From Delphinus delphis (lineage: Eukaryota; Chordata; Mammalia; Artiodactyla; Delphinidae): a DNA stretch of 64,000 nucleotides. Location: positions 35,109,755 to 35,173,754 of the forward strand of contig NC_082701.1 of the NCBI RefSeq assembly GCF_949987515.2, read 5' to 3'. The notes beneath the pieces are model-generated. The model worked only from the letters and a program-made list of their open reading frames with translations. It ran no database searches and was not told the origin of the DNA. Position 1 is the first letter of the stretch. Every line of letters starts with the position of its first letter. A program made the translations under genes and the position numbers. This document shows positions 45,656 to 58,679 of the stretch, piece by piece.

Positions 45656-46269
45656 TGAATACACTGAATGTATTCTAGCAATACATGGTAGAAGCAGTAA
45701 AAAAATATCTTCACGTGTAATCTTCATTTTATTTTTTGTTGCCATGATACTGTATTAGAATAGCTCTAATACTCTTAAAAATATCTACTATAGTAAAACT
45801 TTGGCTTACCCTTCCCTGCCCTTCCTCCGGCCATTTTATGAGCACTTTAAGTTTAAAGGTGGCAATTTAATTAATTGAAAAAACATGTAAAGAACTTTGC
45901 ATCTGCAGATTATACATCAAGGCTAAATCATAGAGTACCATTATTATTCTATCTGCACATCTTCATAAGACACATGGACATTGGAGAGGAAAAGGACAGA
46001 TAGACTTCTTATCCTAGGAGCTGCCATGTTGATCCCTAGTGAGTTACACACTGTAATCCCTTGTAAGTGACAGCATATTGCCCAAGTACTCTGGTTTCTT
46101 AGCAGAAAACTTTCCAAATATTTCATGGCAGAACCTCCCTGCTTTGTTCTATGGCTGCCATATTCTGTATGCTCTGCAAACTTTAGCATTCTCTTAGGAA
46201 TACTTATCTTAAGGTGCTCTAGGACCCAAATTTCCAATATATGTGAGGAGGTCCCCCCCCCAACCCACA
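45656..46269. other. Intergenic DNA, C-run at 46254-46263
   Basis: No gene was recognised. The 109-codon minus-strand frame at 45944-46273 has no known domain and is not supported by splice or promoter context. Confidence 0.5.
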
Positions 46270-46890
46270 ACACCCCAAGATGGATATCCTACAATTGAAT
46301 CCAATTCTGACACTATTTACCCAGGGATAGCCTCAGATCCTACATGTTAATGACTCAATCCTACAAGATTGCCTCCATCCCACATCAGATGCTAACCACA
46401 ATCCCAGGTTGTCACCTGTGCTTCTGTGCTATCCATCAGAGGTTCCCACAACAGTCCTTGGGTTCAGTTAACTCACAGAACTCAAGAAACCCATTTACTC
46501 TTTAGATTGCCACTTTCCTATAAAAGGTTATAACTTAGGAATAGCCAGATGGAAGAGATGCATAGAGCAAGGTATGGGGAAAAGGTGCCAAGCTTTCATG
46601 TTGTCTCCAAGCACTCCACTCTTTCCAGATCTCGACTTGTTTACCAGCCTGGAAGCTCTCCAAACCCTGTTTTCTTCGGGTTTTTATGGAGACTTCATTA
46701 CATAAGTGTGGTTGATTAAATCACTGACCACTGATGTTTGAACTCAATCTCTAGTCCCTTTCCCCTCCCTGGAGGTCAAAGGGTGGAACTGAAAATTCCA
46801 ACCCTCTAATAACACAGTTGGCTCCACTGGCAAACAGCTCCCATCCTTAGGTGAGGTCCAAGGCCCACCTCATTAACATAACAAAAGACA
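46270..46890. repeat. Ancient ERV-type LTR, family unresolved
   Basis: The words 'gatagcctcagatcctacat', 'tgactcaatcctacaagatt', 'catcagaggttcccacaaca', 'gggttcagttaactcacaga', 'aagctctccaaaccctgttt', 'tttttatggagacttcatta' and 'ttccaaccctctaataacac' follow the order of a common placental-mammal LTR whose name I do not assert. No internal retroviral genes adjoin it. Confidence 0.55.
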
Positions 46891-48852
46891 TTTTTTATCA
46901 CTCTCCAAATTTAGGTAACTCCAAGAATTTGGGGAGCTGTGAGTAAGGAACCATGGAGGAAGACCAAATATATACGGGAAATGTATTTTGGTCATTTGAA
47001 TGACCAAATATGTATTTTTATTATAAATCACAATATTGCAGATTCTTTTGTCTACTTCTATAGAATTTATTCTAAAGTTAAAATGTAAGTAAAAATACAA
47101 AGACTACCTTCAATATGCAAAGAACATCAAGAACTCTATTTCCATTATTCCCCAAAACACTTCAGTTACCATAAGATTTAGGTGCAGTATCACATTATTT
47201 CCATCTCCTCAGCCTACCCTAGCTCTGCGCAAAATGATCCAATAACCATTTTGCTATTTTTTTCTCTTTAACTTTTATGTCCAACTATATGTGTTTCAAG
47301 TGTATTTTTATAAGTGTATTATGGATGATATTATCTTGTTTAAACCCCTTTGTATAGTAAAAATAATACATTTTCATACAGCTTATAATAGAAAATGTTT
47401 GCTAAGCTCCTCTTGATTAGCACATGGAAGCAAGTTTATTCCTCATAATTTTCCTCTGGCCTTGGTCCTCAGGAATCCCAGAAGTAAGTTTATCTCAAAT
47501 ACAGTAAGAGTACTACATTTGATATAACTCAAAATGTCCTCCGGTATATTGTTCAAATACCCTCTTTAACTTTCTGCTTACAAATGTCTTGCCAATTCAC
47601 ATGTATTCTCTCAGCCCATTACATGTATGATATCATTTAATTCTCTGAAGAAGCATTTAAGAAAGCTTTTTTTTTTTACCAATAAGAACATATATGCATA
47701 AATATTGATAAACACATATAAGTCAAACTACATGTGCGTGTATATGTGCATGTGAGTAAATAGGCATGTTAGAGTGCATGCATATGTATGTAACTAACTG
47801 TCAATGATGCCTTTTTGTAAGTTTATGGAGATGTAAATAAAAATAAATATATAGGAGATAATTACTTTTCAATTTTTTATGAACTGGCCTATTAGTTTGA
47901 TAATACATTATTGCCCACCTTCATTTAAGCTATTGTTCATGATGTTAATGTATAAACATATCTCCTTAAAAAAGTGTCTTAAAATGTGCCATGGTGTTCA
48001 TTTTTAGAGTGTTTCTGTGCTAGCCCAGAAAATTCAAATGGACTTTCTATTCTCCTTTATAGGTGATCCCAGCTTTTTCATTCATAACATCTTTTGTATA
48101 ATTGCACTGTAATTTTTCATTTCAAAATATTTATGGCATGAGTAACTTTTATCCTCTCCATCTTTCTATATATTCTTTTATATTGCTGTTGTTTTCTTCA
48201 TGTATTCATATTATTAAGGTGCAGTCACCCACTATCACACTCATTCCACCATCCTGAATATATAAGCTTCAATCATTCTGGCATTTTCATTTATTCAAAT
48301 TCATACCCAAGTGTAATTGATTTGCAGTTCCCCTCTTTTACTCTGATATAGAGATTTCTTTAAAATACAGATTTTATGATACATCTTCACCTCCTTGTTA
48401 CATTTTTTAATACACCAAGGCCCTGAGATACAATTAAATAATTTAGGCAGAAGTTGAATCGTCCCCATGTGTTAAGTCTTACTTGGAGTTCTGTGAAGCA
48501 TTTTAAGTCAAGGGATTTCCTAAAAGCATTTCTCTTTGCTTTACTCTCCATGGTAATATGAAGAAAGGAAAAGGAAGAATTAATTACTTGTGTTTGCTGT
48601 TTCCTTTATATTTAATAAAATTCTGTAGAGAGGAAATGACAATGATTAGTAGCATTCCTTTTAGATGACTTTAATAGTAATATGTAAAAAGAAGTCAAGA
48701 TTGTGACTTTTATGAATAATACAAAATTTAATATTTCATAGGAAGAGGCAAAGTTATGAGATAATTCTAGAAATAAGCAAAGCTGTGTTTCAATATTGAT
48801 AATATTATGTGACCTTTTTTAATTAACTCCTCGTATATCTGTGATTTAATGA

Positions 48853-48854
<2 letters not shown>
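46891..48854. other. AT-rich intergenic DNA, nothing identified
   Basis: About 2 kb with no confident repeat, RNA or coding signal. Open frames are under 80 codons and featureless. Confidence 0.55.
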
Positions 48855-48894
<40 letters not shown>

Positions 48895-48901
48895 TGTGTG
48901 T
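48855..48901. repeat. (TG)n microsatellite
   Basis: About 23 TG units with one interruption (tatg near 48887-48890). Confidence 0.97.
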
Positions 48902-49265
48902 TTTAAGGGAGGTATAATAGTAAAGTAAGGCCTGGTTTCAAAGTTTAATTCATCACACTTCAGTTTCAAAATCTGTGCAATAAGCCTGTTTTCTAATGTA
49001 TTTCTCACTGATCTTTTTTTATTAGCAAAACTACTGGTTTGGGACTTCTTTTTGAATATTCTTCAAATCCATACCTTTAGTTATCCATTCAGTCTGTTAC
49101 CTAAACAATCATCTATTCACTCATCTATTAGATTATCCACAAGGCACAAATACATCAGACAAAGTACTTAGATTAGATTATATCTATATCTGAAATAGGT
49201 CTACTCAGAAAACATATTGTCTCTTTATAGAGCAAGTACAGAAAAAGAAAAAAAACAAAACAAAA

Positions 49266-49385
49266 CTGTCCTTTAAATATTATCTATGTGCCAGGTTCTG
49301 AACCAGGTATTGCATGTATGTTATCTTATTCAATTTTTGGACAAATCTGTAACTGTTATTATTTCCTTCATTAAAAATGCTAAGG
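49266..49385 (-). repeat. MIR SINE fragment (reverse orientation)
   Basis: 'tatctatgtgccaggttctg', 'tatgttatcttattcaattt' and 'tattatttccttcattaaaa' keep the order of reversed MIR (actatgtgccaggcactg, tattatctcatttaat, attattatccccatttta). Confidence 0.65.
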
Positions 49386-49394
49386 TTGCCAAAT

Positions 49395-49535
49395 GAAAAG
49401 AGCACTGGAGATTTATTTAGTTGAATAATAATATGAATATACTTAACACTACTGACTGTACAGTTCAAATATTTTAAAATGGTAAATTTTATGTTATGTA
49501 CATTTACCACAATTAGAAATACAAAAAATACTAAT
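49395..49535 (+). mobile_element. Old L1 3'-terminal fragment
   Basis: 'aatatgaatatacttaacac', 'tactgactgtacagttcaaa', 'attttaaaatggtaaatttt' and 'atgttatgtacatttaccac' match in order the 3' UTR terminus of old L1M elements (ccactgaattgtacactt, aaaatggtgaattttatg). Confidence 0.65.
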
Positions 49536-49734
49536 TTAACTATTTAAACGTGTGGCTCAATAAGTAAAAATTTGGGGATTAAAATTCAGTTTAATTAAAT
49601 TTCTCTTTCCACCTTATTTTGCTAATGAATAAGAGTAATGCCATAAGAAATATACCAGCAACCTGCTTTGGGACTTCAAATAAGTAATGGATAACATGTT
49701 TGCACACTTCTACCACAGGACTTACTCTCTCATG

Positions 49735-49875
49735 TTGAAATCATCTCTGTGTGTCTCCTCCACCATACTATAGGTTTCCCTAAGGAAAGAACCTTGTCTT
49801 ATTCACCTTGCTATTTCACATCTTGATACTGTACCTGGAACAGTACAGTACACTGCATGCACTCAACAGTCTAAT
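49735..49875 (+). repeat. L2 LINE 3' fragment
   Basis: 'actataggtttccctaagga', 'aagaaccttgtcttattcac' and 'tgtacctggaacagtacagt' followed by 'catgcactcaacagtc' match the L2 3' end order. Confidence 0.6.
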
Positions 49876-49879
49876 GAGA

Positions 49880-50160
49880 ACAGGATCATGGAGGACCTGA
49901 TGTTATAAATTGACCTTGAAATATGCATAGAACTTAATGAGGTGAGGAAGACTGGCTTAGGAAAGGAAGAAATCCAGTTGAAAGGAAGTACTTTGAGAAA
50001 CAAAGATATGAATTTGAGGAAGCATGGAACATGTTAACAGTAAAAATCTGTCTCATTTCTTCAAGTGGGGAGTCTAGATGAGTTCTAAGGAGTAGAGATG
50101 TAAGTCAGAATATAACTGATCTTAAATGTTATGACTCTGAACTAGATCTGCTGAACCTGG
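49880..50160 (+). repeat. Probable ancient mammalian repeat, unnamed
   Basis: G/A-rich wording ('aaactgag' style runs, 'catggaacatgttaacag') resembles the unnamed family of 58.7-60.5 kb but is weaker than the other copies. Confidence 0.3.
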
Positions 50161-51058
50161 CTATTCACTTCCTGGTATAAGAAAATACCCAGAGTAGATT
50201 AAATAGAATAACACAGAATAATTTAGTATTAAAAGATGAACAATCTAATCATTACTCTAATATAAACATGGAATTCGCTCTATCAAACAGTATTCCAGAT
50301 AATTTTACAAAATTGTAATTAATTGTAATGACAAGAAAAGTTCCTCAGAGAGAAAACATTGCTTAAGGATATAGGGTGAGTAAAAGACAGGATTAGCATG
50401 AGCACTGTGGCCTGCATTACTTCCAAAATAATACCTTTTATTAACTAGAGTTGGTCTGTCAACCAGCATTTATCTAAATCCTCAGAATAATGACCAATAT
50501 ATATTGTGTGGATTCTGTGGGATCCTCAAGTGTTTTCTGAACCATCAAAGAAATATTAAATTATTTTACATTACTTAAATAAAAATTAGGTTCTATCTTA
50601 ACCTAATTCTTTAAAAACTGACATTCTACACATAATACCATGGTGAACATATGAACCCAAAGAGTTGATTATTCTGAGCTTCTTATTCTTCATAGCTGCT
50701 GAATATTAAGGCTATTATTATGCTCCTTCTATGTCAGTCTTTGAGATATTAGACTTGGGCAGTAAATTCAGTCATCTTCCAGCTCTGGGCAATATTATCA
50801 TGAACATCTTTCTCTTTCTGGTAAGATTTCTTTCATACATTCAGATTGAAAAATGAATCCCATCTGTATTCATCTATAGCATGTGCATGACTGTAATATA
50901 CGTCATAATTATTAATTATGTATAGATTGTAGAGGTGGCTATATCCTTAGTATTTTACTTCAATGTTTTTAGTTGACAGGGAAAAGTTTAAAACTTTAAA
51001 AAATATATTGTAATCTATTATTAACATGAAACATCAATGACCTTGTCTTTATGCATTT
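50161..51058. other. Intergenic DNA, no gene seen
   Basis: Unassigned AT-rich sequence. Confidence 0.5.
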
Positions 51059-51070
51059 CTTTTTGCTCAT

Positions 51071-51277
51071 TTTTTTTTTTTTTTTTGCGGTATGCAGACT
51101 TCTCACTGTTGTGGCCTCTCGCATTGCAGAGCACAGGCTCTGGACGCACAGGCTCCGCAGCCATGGCCCACGGGCCCAGCCACTCCGCGGCACGTGGGAT
51201 CTTCCCAGACCGGGGCACAAACCCGTGTCCCCTGCATCGGCAGGCTGACTCTCAACCACTGCCCCACAAGGGAAACG
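51071..51277 (-). mobile_element. CHR-type SINE
   Basis: Reversed copy: T run (tail), gcggtatgcagacttctcac, the body, and a 5' end near 51277. Target-site duplication ctttttgctcat at 51059-51070 and 51278-51289. The 5' end reads gtttcccttgtggggcagtgg on the minus strand, a mutated version of the normal start and A-box region. Confidence 0.95.
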
Positions 51278-51361
51278 CTTTTTGCTCATATTTTTAAAAG
51301 TATGACATATTCCAGCTGTTGTCATCTCAGAGCTTCAGGGCTTAGAAACTATTGCTTCATT

Positions 51362-51397
51362 TATATATATATAGATATAGATATAGATATAGATATA
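51362..51397. repeat. (GATATA)n microsatellite
   Basis: Short TA run followed by four to five atagat units. Confidence 0.9.
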
Positions 51398-53984
51398 TTT
51401 ACTTACATGTATCTAACATTTTGTCTTTTATCAGATATTTTCTTATATAACTACAGATATTAAACCATTTTTAAAATGATCAGAGTGATGAAGTTTAGAC
51501 TTTAATCAATGAAAGTAGTAAAATATGTATGGATATAAGAGGCTTATAAGGAAGTTTGAAAATTCAGATAGAATTTTAATGAAATATCAAAGGAATTACA
51601 ATCACCTAATGAAAACTAGGAGGTCAAAGAAAACATGAAATAGTTACAAAGTAATTGGTTAGTAGGTTTTACTGCTCAATGAATAGTCCTACATAGTTCA
51701 GCCTTCTTTTATTTACACAGGATCAAGAGACTAATGGGCCATGAGCAGAAGTGAATGTGTCATTTATGGGCTGAGTCACAGAAAATCAGTGTCAGTTTCC
51801 TATGTTCTGGGCTCTTCTGGTGAGAATCCCAAAGAAGCTGTTTCAGATGGTGCACAACTGTGACATGGCAAAGCTTGTTTACCCTGGATGACCGAGTAAC
51901 TTTGTGTAGCAGAGCCCTGCCCCAACCTGTTGGGACATAGGGTAGCATGGAACAATTTTAATGCATTTAATTACTGAATTTTCAGTTATCTCAGCATAGC
52001 CTAACCTAACCTGACAAGAAGAGAAATTTGTTCTGGAAGTAGAATGCTACAGTAATAAAATCTAAAATATACAAAGTTGGCCTAGTGAAAAATAACTAAC
52101 ATTGGAGACTGAAAAGATGAAGTTTCATATAATATAGCAGCAAAACATTTGATAAAACTTTTGTTTGCAGTAGTTTGGAAGGCAGATTGTGCTCTTCCTC
52201 ATGCAATAGCACCAGGGAAGAGGTTAAAAACCAAACCTTAGTAACATGGACTAGTTGCTACTGGAAGGATTCAGCAAAGTGTTATCTAAAAGAGATGATC
52301 TAGGAGACGGTTGGCAGGGATGCATGCAGAAATGAAAGTCCATAGTCATTCTATAAATTCAAGAGCCTAAAATGTTTTAAAAAATGTTTTGAGGTCTCAA
52401 ATTATTAAAAATGGGCTAAAAGGCTTTGTTTTAGGAAAAATATCAAACTCAGAGTATAGCCTTCTCACCTAGTAATTTTTATGTGATGGCCATTACATTG
52501 AGACAGCAGCTTAAGGGTGAGAAAGCAAAATTTTGAACTGTATCCTAAAAATAACATTGGATATGATTATTGTTATACAGAACTAACAGAATAAAGTAAG
52601 TTTGAAGGCCACTAAGCTTTTAAAAGAGTGAATTGATACCTAAAAAGGCCATTCTTAGGAAGGAGAGAGGTGATGATGAATAGATTTGAAAGGTTTATGT
52701 CACTGAAACATTCTTATCATTAGGCCCTTTCCTCTTAATTGTTATATTCAATGGCAGTGAAGTGGACACTTTGAATGCATAATAGCAGGTTATTGATATG
52801 ATGCTGATATTATTACAGCTATCAAAGGTCAAAAGCATAGAGAATGAGGGCTTCACCTAATTAGTCAGGAGTACATGTCATCAATTTGTTACTTGTCATT
52901 TAAATCTCAAACCTTTTTTTTTTCTTTTTTTGATGACGAATAGTATGGCAGAACAGAAAATGAATGAAAGTATGCTTATTACTCATGTCTTTTCAGGAAT
53001 CCTCACAATTGAAGCCATTGAATATTAAGTTTAATCATTTTAGTTCATCTTTGAAAACCACCAAGGAAGTAGGATGCGATCAAAAGAACAACGAGAATAA
53101 AATTCCTAATTCCTAATCAAGAAGCAAATGCTCAGGCTTATGCTGAGCTTGATTTATCAACTTATCTTTATTTTCTCTTTGTATAATTATACAAAGTGGT
53201 TGGAAGACTGCAAAGGTATTGATAGGTTAATGCTTAGTAGGCTTTTCTAAATCTTTGTTTGTTAAAATGGATATTATCTTAATGATAAAATGAAAAAAAA
53301 ATATGCTGATAATTTAAAACATTCAGGAAAAGTGGCAGCTTTTTTATTAATCTTTGCATTATTCCAAAGGGACATGATTTTTCCCTCTCTCTATTTCAAA
53401 TAAAGAACACCTTAGCACACTGTCTTTTGGTAGTACACCCTATATCTTGAAGCTACCAGTGACACAGAAATCATGATTTCATATAATCATAATTATATGA
53501 TTTATATTACTCAAAATACCACTGCCTCAACAAATGTTCTCAACCTAAACTGTTCTTTGCACACTTAGAAACTACTTCTTAATTCTCAAAGCTGGAATGG
53601 GCCTCAAGAATCCAATTAGATTGTAAGACCATCAACCGCTCCATAAGACTGCAATAGAAACAAAGCCCAAGAACATGGAATGCCTTTCCTCATTGAATGA
53701 ACTGTACAGCTTCCTCTCCTTGAAACAAGTGAAGCCAGGACTGACACCAATAGATTAAGGATGCTGTCTAGTTTCCCTGAAAGTATTTGAGAAGAAAGAT
53801 ACCTGGGTGGGGAAACAAAAAGACATTCTATGACAGAGTACTCATATCTGAATATCAAAAGAAATCTTGGTTTTTTACCAAGTTGTTGAAATAGGACATG
53901 TCAGCTAGTCTGAAGTGATCTGGGAAACTATCTTTACATTCAGCTGTGGAATTCCTAATTCTATTTTGACAGCCATCATATTAT
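51398..53984. other. Intergenic DNA with no identifiable element
   Basis: About 2.6 kb in which I recognise no repeat, exon or RNA gene. The open frames at 51760-51948 and 53616-53858 have no domain pattern. This is one of the longest stretches in the window with no recognised mobile element. Confidence 0.5.
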
Positions 53985-54165
53985 AGTAACAATAATAACA
54001 TTTAATAATTGTTGAATTTTTCCTATTTGCCTGTAGTAACAGACTCAGCAACTCCATTTTGAAGATGAGGAGACTGAGGCTCACAGAGATTAAGTAATTT
54101 TTCCAAGGTCACTTAAACATCAGTGACAAAGGTGAGAATTAATCCAAGTTCTCTTTGGCTTAAAG
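53985..54165 (-). repeat. MIR SINE (reverse orientation)
   Basis: 'aacaataataacatttaat', 'ttgaagatgaggagactgag', 'gctcacagagattaagtaat' and 'ttccaaggtcacttaaacat' are an ordered match to reversed MIR (gatgaggaaactgaggc, agagaggttaagtaac, cccaaggtcacacagc). Confidence 0.85.
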
Positions 54166-56061
54166 TGTCTACTTTTACCTATTAAAATATGGAGGCTTGT
54201 CTCCTGATATCCATGGACTTCAGTGTTAACTTCTAAATTACATGCACAATTTTGTGTATGTGTTTAAGTGCACTTTCCACTGTGGGAAGAGCATTTATCT
54301 TTTACGTCAGATTCTTTAAAGGATATATCATTTCAAAAATTTAAATGCCTAAATGTTTGAAAAAAGGGGAATAGATTCTATCAGTCTGTCCTCTTTATTC
54401 GTTGTATTATCTGCTATGCCTGTGTGTGACTGTCCATTCACAGTGAACCACTGCAAACTCTCATATAGTCAACAGAAATTTGTATTATCAGTCCCCCCAA
54501 CTCAATAATGTTTATTCCACAAACACTGTACCAGTTTCTCCTCTTTTCTTTCCCTCTTTTAACATATTGCTCTCTTAGCTATGAAGAAAAGAAATTCTGA
54601 ACACTTATGTACCATTATATATTGCAATTTTGAACTGTCTCATCAACTAAAAACTCTCTGTTACCATTTAAAAATGAAATAGTGGATTTTTTTTGAAAAA
54701 ATTAAGTTTAATTTGAAACATTCATGTAATTTAAATATCAAAATACTATAAAATCTGTACTTTGAGAAGCTTTGTTCTAACCCTTGTCCCTTTCCTCTGT
54801 CCTACCCCTGGCTCCCTATAGGTAACGATTTTACTACTTATATGTGTATGTTGTCAGTTTTTCTTTGTGCAAATATGAGGGAAATCAAATATATACTCAT
54901 ATTCCTCCCTTCCTTACACAAAAGTAGAAAATTTTGCAATATCATTTAAAACTACTCGCAATAGTTATTGCTATGTTCACTTTATTTGAATTACTATTAT
55001 CCAGTAATCTTGAATTTTCAAATCATATTTTATCTTAATCTTGTTCTGTCTTTAATAGAGCTTAAAAATTATTTAAGAGACACAAACTCTTAAAACAAAC
55101 AATTACATTACACTTAGGTTTTGATTTGCTGGTTATTCCTGTTGACTGATTTCTAAATCTTAAGATGAATGAAAAACTACAGTCAGTTAAATAGGTTAGT
55201 AGTCTTCTTTGCAAATTGGTTTAAGGGATGGAGGATACACTTTAAAATATTAATAATACTAATACAAAACTTTATCGGGGGAATATAGAATGAGGATTTT
55301 AATATGTACCTTCCTCTGTATATATGAAAGAAGTAATGATATAATAAACTTTAGAAATTCTTAGCTCCTTAAATAAGTTAATTTATATATGAAATTTGTA
55401 AAAGAAAAATATCATGTGCAATATTTACCCTAAATTATTTAAAATTCTGATTAGCATTGTTAAGAACCAGTGCTCCTCAAAACACAATTTGGGCAAGAAT
55501 ATGTAGTTTCAGGAAAACCAGCTGTAAAAGGGATTAATTTGAGACACTCAATTCTACTCAATATTTCAAGCTTTGTAAAACAATTCTGAGTCACTCCCTG
55601 TTGACAGTTGCTGATGTGGTATCTAAGTAGAAAAAAATCCCAGGAGAATTTCAGTTTATCAATACATTTTCTTGGAAAAATCCATGCTCTCAATATATCT
55701 AATGTATCACATTGATAAGAGATGATTACAAACAGATTAAATCTATTTTTAATGGATTGCAATTTATTTTAGGATATGCATAATTTCCCTACCTACTTAG
55801 GACACTGTTATAGAAAAATGACATCAAGGTAAAAGATAAATCCATCAATTGGCAGTTCATTGTCAAAGATCTTGGGCATAAACTCTGCAGCTGAATGTTA
55901 GAAGAGTTTTCTTAACTCACCTGTAATTAAAAATTACTTGGTGATTAACTGAAGACATTTACTGTACTCTGATTAAGGAAGCCACCTTAAAAGGTAAAAA
56001 TGTCAAATGTACAAATAAGCATCATGGATACTAAAGGAATTTTATATTTGTGTAGTATGTC
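54166..56061. other. AT-rich intergenic DNA
   Basis: Near 54780-54960 the phrases 'cctctgtcctacccctggct' and 'ctccctataggtaacgattt' look like a reversed end of an old LINE, but I cannot assign it. Otherwise nothing was identified. Confidence 0.45.
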
Positions 56062-56076
56062 AAAGGATTAAATTTT

Positions 56077-56218
56077 TTCCGGATGTGCAGGCTCAGCGGC
56101 CGTGGCTCATGGGCCTAGCCGCTCCGTGGCATGTGGGATCTTCCCGGACCAGGGCACGAACCTGTGTTCCCTGCATCGGCAGGCGGACTCTCAACCACGG
56201 CGCCACCAGGGAAGACCC
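56077..56218 (-). mobile_element. CHR-type SINE lacking its 3' third
   Basis: Read on the minus strand, the 5' end, A-box region (cgccgtggttgagagt) and B-box region are present, but the copy stops at gcctgcacatccgg followed by about six A. The normal last ~65 bp (gcctgtgctcc... to ...gcgtaccgc) are missing. The flanks ggattaaatttt at 56065-56076 and 56222-56233 form a target-site duplication, so the element appears to have been inserted already short or to have lost exactly its 3' segment. Confidence 0.9.
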
Positions 56219-56529
56219 AAGGGATTAAATTTTATATACAAAAACACTTTCTCCTAAAAATTCATTTTTTTAAAATGTAGTAATCCCTGTTGAGTCTTAG
56301 GAAATATGACATTTCCAAGTATAGATTTCAAATGAGTCACTCATTTAAAAAAAAAATTCTCTGTAGTCAAATGAGATGCCAAATAAGTAAAACAATGCCA
56401 GTGTAAAGTCTCAGTTAAGAAAAATTCTGTTCTAATAAGTGAAGTGCCATTTTTTGGCCCTCTTTAGAAATATAACTACATTTAAGCCCTCTTGACCCTA
56501 TGTAGTATTTAAAGATGAATTTCCTCTCT
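56219..56529. other. AT-rich intergenic DNA
   Basis: No gene or named repeat was recognised apart from the SINE target duplication at its left edge. Confidence 0.5.
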
Positions 56530-56870
56530 TTGAGAATGACTCCAAATTCTTTGTTTATGCCATTTGCTGCCAGGAATACAACTTCCTCATCTTATCCCAA
56601 ACGGTGAGAATTTATGTTTCAAGTTTCCCTTCACTGCTACCTACCCAATAAAGCCTTTCTTTAAGGTCCTCCAATTGAATGTGATTTATAGTTCTTCTGA
56701 ACTACCACTGAATTGTGTTTGATCATATTAGAACTCTTGATATACTCAAATATGTACTTACCTTATTTTCTGTCTTAGACTCTAAGCTCCTTAAGTACAA
56801 GTGCAAGTACAGCTTTGCAAGTAGCACAATAACTTACAAGTATTAGGAGCTCACAAAATGACTAGTAAAT
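56530..56870 (+). repeat. L2-like LINE 3' fragment
   Basis: 'tttctttaaggtcctccaat', 'cttagactctaagctcctta', 'agtacaagtgcaagtacagc' and 'gtattaggagctcacaaaat' follow the general order of an L2 3' region (gactgtaagctccttgag, cacatagtaggtgctcaat). The tail is eroded. Confidence 0.5.
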
Positions 56871-58679
56871 GACTTGATTTGAATATAATTCAACACTGAC
56901 CAACACTGGGGCAGTAAAGAGAGGGAGGATGGTTTATGTTTGTTCCATTAACCCATACTTGTATAATCTTTAATAAACTTTAATCTTTTTCCATGACTCT
57001 CTTTTGGTATTTAATAAATATACATCAATTTAATGTCCATGAAATAAGAGGATTAATACATATTTTAATACATTTAAAAACATGAGAATTTCTAAAATGA
57101 AACAAAAATAGTTGGTCAGCATACCATATAAAATTTCCTAATGTGTCACTAGTGCTTTGTGAATTGCACCTATAGAAACAATGACCTACTCAATCACCTT
57201 TTGTTGTTGAAATGTATTTTGGGTGAAAAAATATAAGGTGATTGACAAGCTGTTGTTGAGTACACATCATATGCTCGGCATGTACTGCCTGAAGTAAAGG
57301 ACAGAATAAGAACCCACAGCACAGAAGGTCATTTATTACAGTGATCATTCATATACTCAGATCTGTAAGAAAAGTGTTTTAGTCCCAAATCTGTGATTGA
57401 AAAAAGTTAAAAGAATAGATTTAGCAAAGTTCTGTCCCAAAGCTTTGTGTTAGGTGACATTTTCTGATGTACAAAATGATTTAAATATACATTCTTACCT
57501 GCTAGACTATTCTTCCTTTCCCTAACCTGGAGCTATGTAAACCTTATATTTCCATAATCTGTTTTTCTTATTTTCTACTCAGGAACCTCTGATACAGGTT
57601 GTGTATATTTTTATTTCTTCCTTTAAAGAGCAGGTTTATTTCTATTACAATAACTCTGACTAGATGGAGTCATGAAGTGAGAAAACTGACATCAAAATGG
57701 GGGAAGAAAATGCTTCTGTTAAACTTTCATTATTGTCCCTCATATATTATAACTGGAACGTTTTGTGGCTATGTATGAATTGCTTTAACCTCATCTTTAC
57801 GCAAAAATGTTTTGAAAATGTTAGCGATCTAATAACGAGACACCTGACAGTGGAAAATAATATTCTCTTTATTTGGATTGGAGGCAAAGCTTAAAAAGTA
57901 ATAGCTTCATTATTTTTGCACTAAGCATTCCCAGATTAATTGAACCTTTCATCCAGCATCTGAATCAATGGTTAGTGCAATTGCAGAGTAAGATACATTG
58001 CTTGTGTTCCTACAGTTTCAAAAGTGGACATATTTTTCATGTCTGCTATTTTGATATGACTCAATTCTAACAGTATTTCAACAAAAAATATGTTTTTTGG
58101 GGAATTAGTTTTCTAGTTGATAAGATTCTGACAATGATTGAAGCTTGATACTCCAAATCCATTTATAAATGCTCCAGTACTTTGATTGCCTTTGAAAGTA
58201 AAACTAATACTCAAGGAGAAATATTCTTTGAAACATGGCTCAGGTCTATAACAGCAAAATTCAAATCAATGGAAACATACCTTAAAATTCACAACAATTG
58301 AAGTGTGATAATCGTATTTTACCTCATATAAAATATTTGATTCCACAGAATTTATAGCATAATCTTTTTTTATAATTATTTTGTAATATGATTACATTGA
58401 TTATTGTAATGCATGCCCCTCAGTTCTTCATGTGGTGTTGTGAAGTATGACAATTAGATATGAAATTGATATGAAATTTCTCAGAATAAGACATTATTGT
58501 ACTTCAATGTCATAATCCTTGTTATTTACTTGGATTTACTTTACTTTTCTTGGATAGTTAGAACTGAGCACCATTATTACTTTAGGTCAAGAACATAACA
58601 ACAACAAAATACCCTTGATTTTAATTTTTATAAGTTGAGAAGATGGCTCTATATTAGTAGAGTGGCTTGGGAAGTTCTC
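56871..58679. other. AT-rich intergenic DNA, nothing identified
   Basis: No exon, RNA or clear repeat. The 65-codon frames at 57697-57894 and 57873-58070 overlap in different frames and show no domain; I regard them as chance. Confidence 0.5.
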
